DNA of 64,000 nucleotides. Origin: Promethearchaeota archaeon. GTDB taxonomy: Archaea > Asgardarchaeota > Lokiarchaeia > Sigyniarchaeales > SOKP01. The notes beneath the pieces were generated by a model. It saw only the letters and a list, made by a program, of their open reading frames with translations. It was not told where the DNA came from and did not search any database. Within the stretch, counting starts at the first letter, position 1. Every line of letters starts with the position of its first letter. The translations under genes and the position numbers were made by a program. Positions 63,895 through 64,000 of the stretch are shown here, piece after piece. Where the stretch lies: contig JAHPZI010000030.1 of the NCBI GenBank assembly GCA_019058295.1, positions 141,164-205,163 on the forward strand. The letters are read 5' to 3'.

Positions 63895-64000
63895 ACTAAA
63901 TCTAATCCTCTTAAATGAATTAATTAATTAAAACAAGTATTAAATTTAGATTATATAAATTAAATATAAAAAATAAAGTCTACATATTATGAGATTCTCG

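Noticed and set aside
1..64000. CRISPR arrays, insertion sequences, prophage, rRNA and tRNA genes
   Set aside because: No regularly spaced repeats, transposase, phage genes or cloverleaf-like sequences were seen on reading through the gaps.

Overview
The window looks like a piece of chromosome from an Asgard archaeon of the Lokiarchaeia type. The DNA is very AT-rich (about 30% G+C by eye) and several genes start with TTG or GTG. Core genes are archaeal: a PAN proteasome ATPase ending in an HbYX motif, ribosomal protein uS2, a GGGP synthase / DGGGP synthase / geranylgeranyl reductase ether-lipid cluster, and methanopterin synthesis genes (mptG, mptD). Mixed with these are Asgard-style extras: an AN1 zinc finger, leucine-rich repeat (LRR) and HEAT-like proteins, and small zinc-ribbon proteins. 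I saw no rRNA, tRNA, CRISPR array or insertion sequence. The species is inferred from gene content only.

Layout. 1-2501: end of an LRR membrane protein, an LRR-type remnant and three small membrane proteins, two with PH-like domains. 2709-4172: a GIY-YIG nuclease with repeated helix-turn-helix units. 4327-7300: adk-aroD-GH20 in one tight run. 7284-10586: a thiolase-like protein, a 7-TM protein, a 102-bp duplication that includes the thiolase gene's 5' end, a 55-aa zinc ribbon and a bacterial-type shikimate kinase. 10643-12688: a GH31 enzyme of the sulfoquinovosidase-like (YihQ) type. 12855-20174: aroE-DUF362, two zinc-ribbon/TM paralogs, tmk, then M28 peptidase-leuC-leuD and an HD protein. 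20553-24542: uS2, a response regulator, a small RHH protein, CooC, an M28 paralog and a flavodoxin remnant. 24573-31237: TPP enzyme, HEAT/LRR protein, FMN reductase, tautomerase, an adenine methyltransferase with a problematic start, and a third M28 paralog.

31306-42970 is mostly catabolic: GH51, an IlvD/Edd dehydratase, a TrmB-type regulator divergent from a methyltransferase and a NapH-like polyferredoxin, two Gfo/Idh/MocA oxidoreductases, a UroD-like protein and a sulfatase-like enzyme with Thr at the usual Cys/Ser position. 43153-47239 is the membrane lipid cluster. 47259-55496 carries a second orphan adenine methyltransferase, larE, an AIR-synthase-like protein, pan, mptG-mptD-DUF447 and the AN1/HEAT protein. 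55533-63894 returns to catabolism: split-barrel flavoprotein, glycyl-radical activase, GH4, phosphodiesterase, GPH transporter and an N-acyl-D-amino-acid deacylase.

Together the genes suggest an anaerobe that degrades sugars, glycans and amino-acid derivatives. It probably uses tetrahydromethanopterin and CO dehydrogenase/acetyl-CoA synthase chemistry (mptG, mptD, cooC) and has an archaeal membrane. The best candidates for something new are the regulated methyltransferase-polyferredoxin unit (34606-37397), the Gfo/Idh-UroD-sulfatase-like block (37462-42970) and the YihQ-type GH31.
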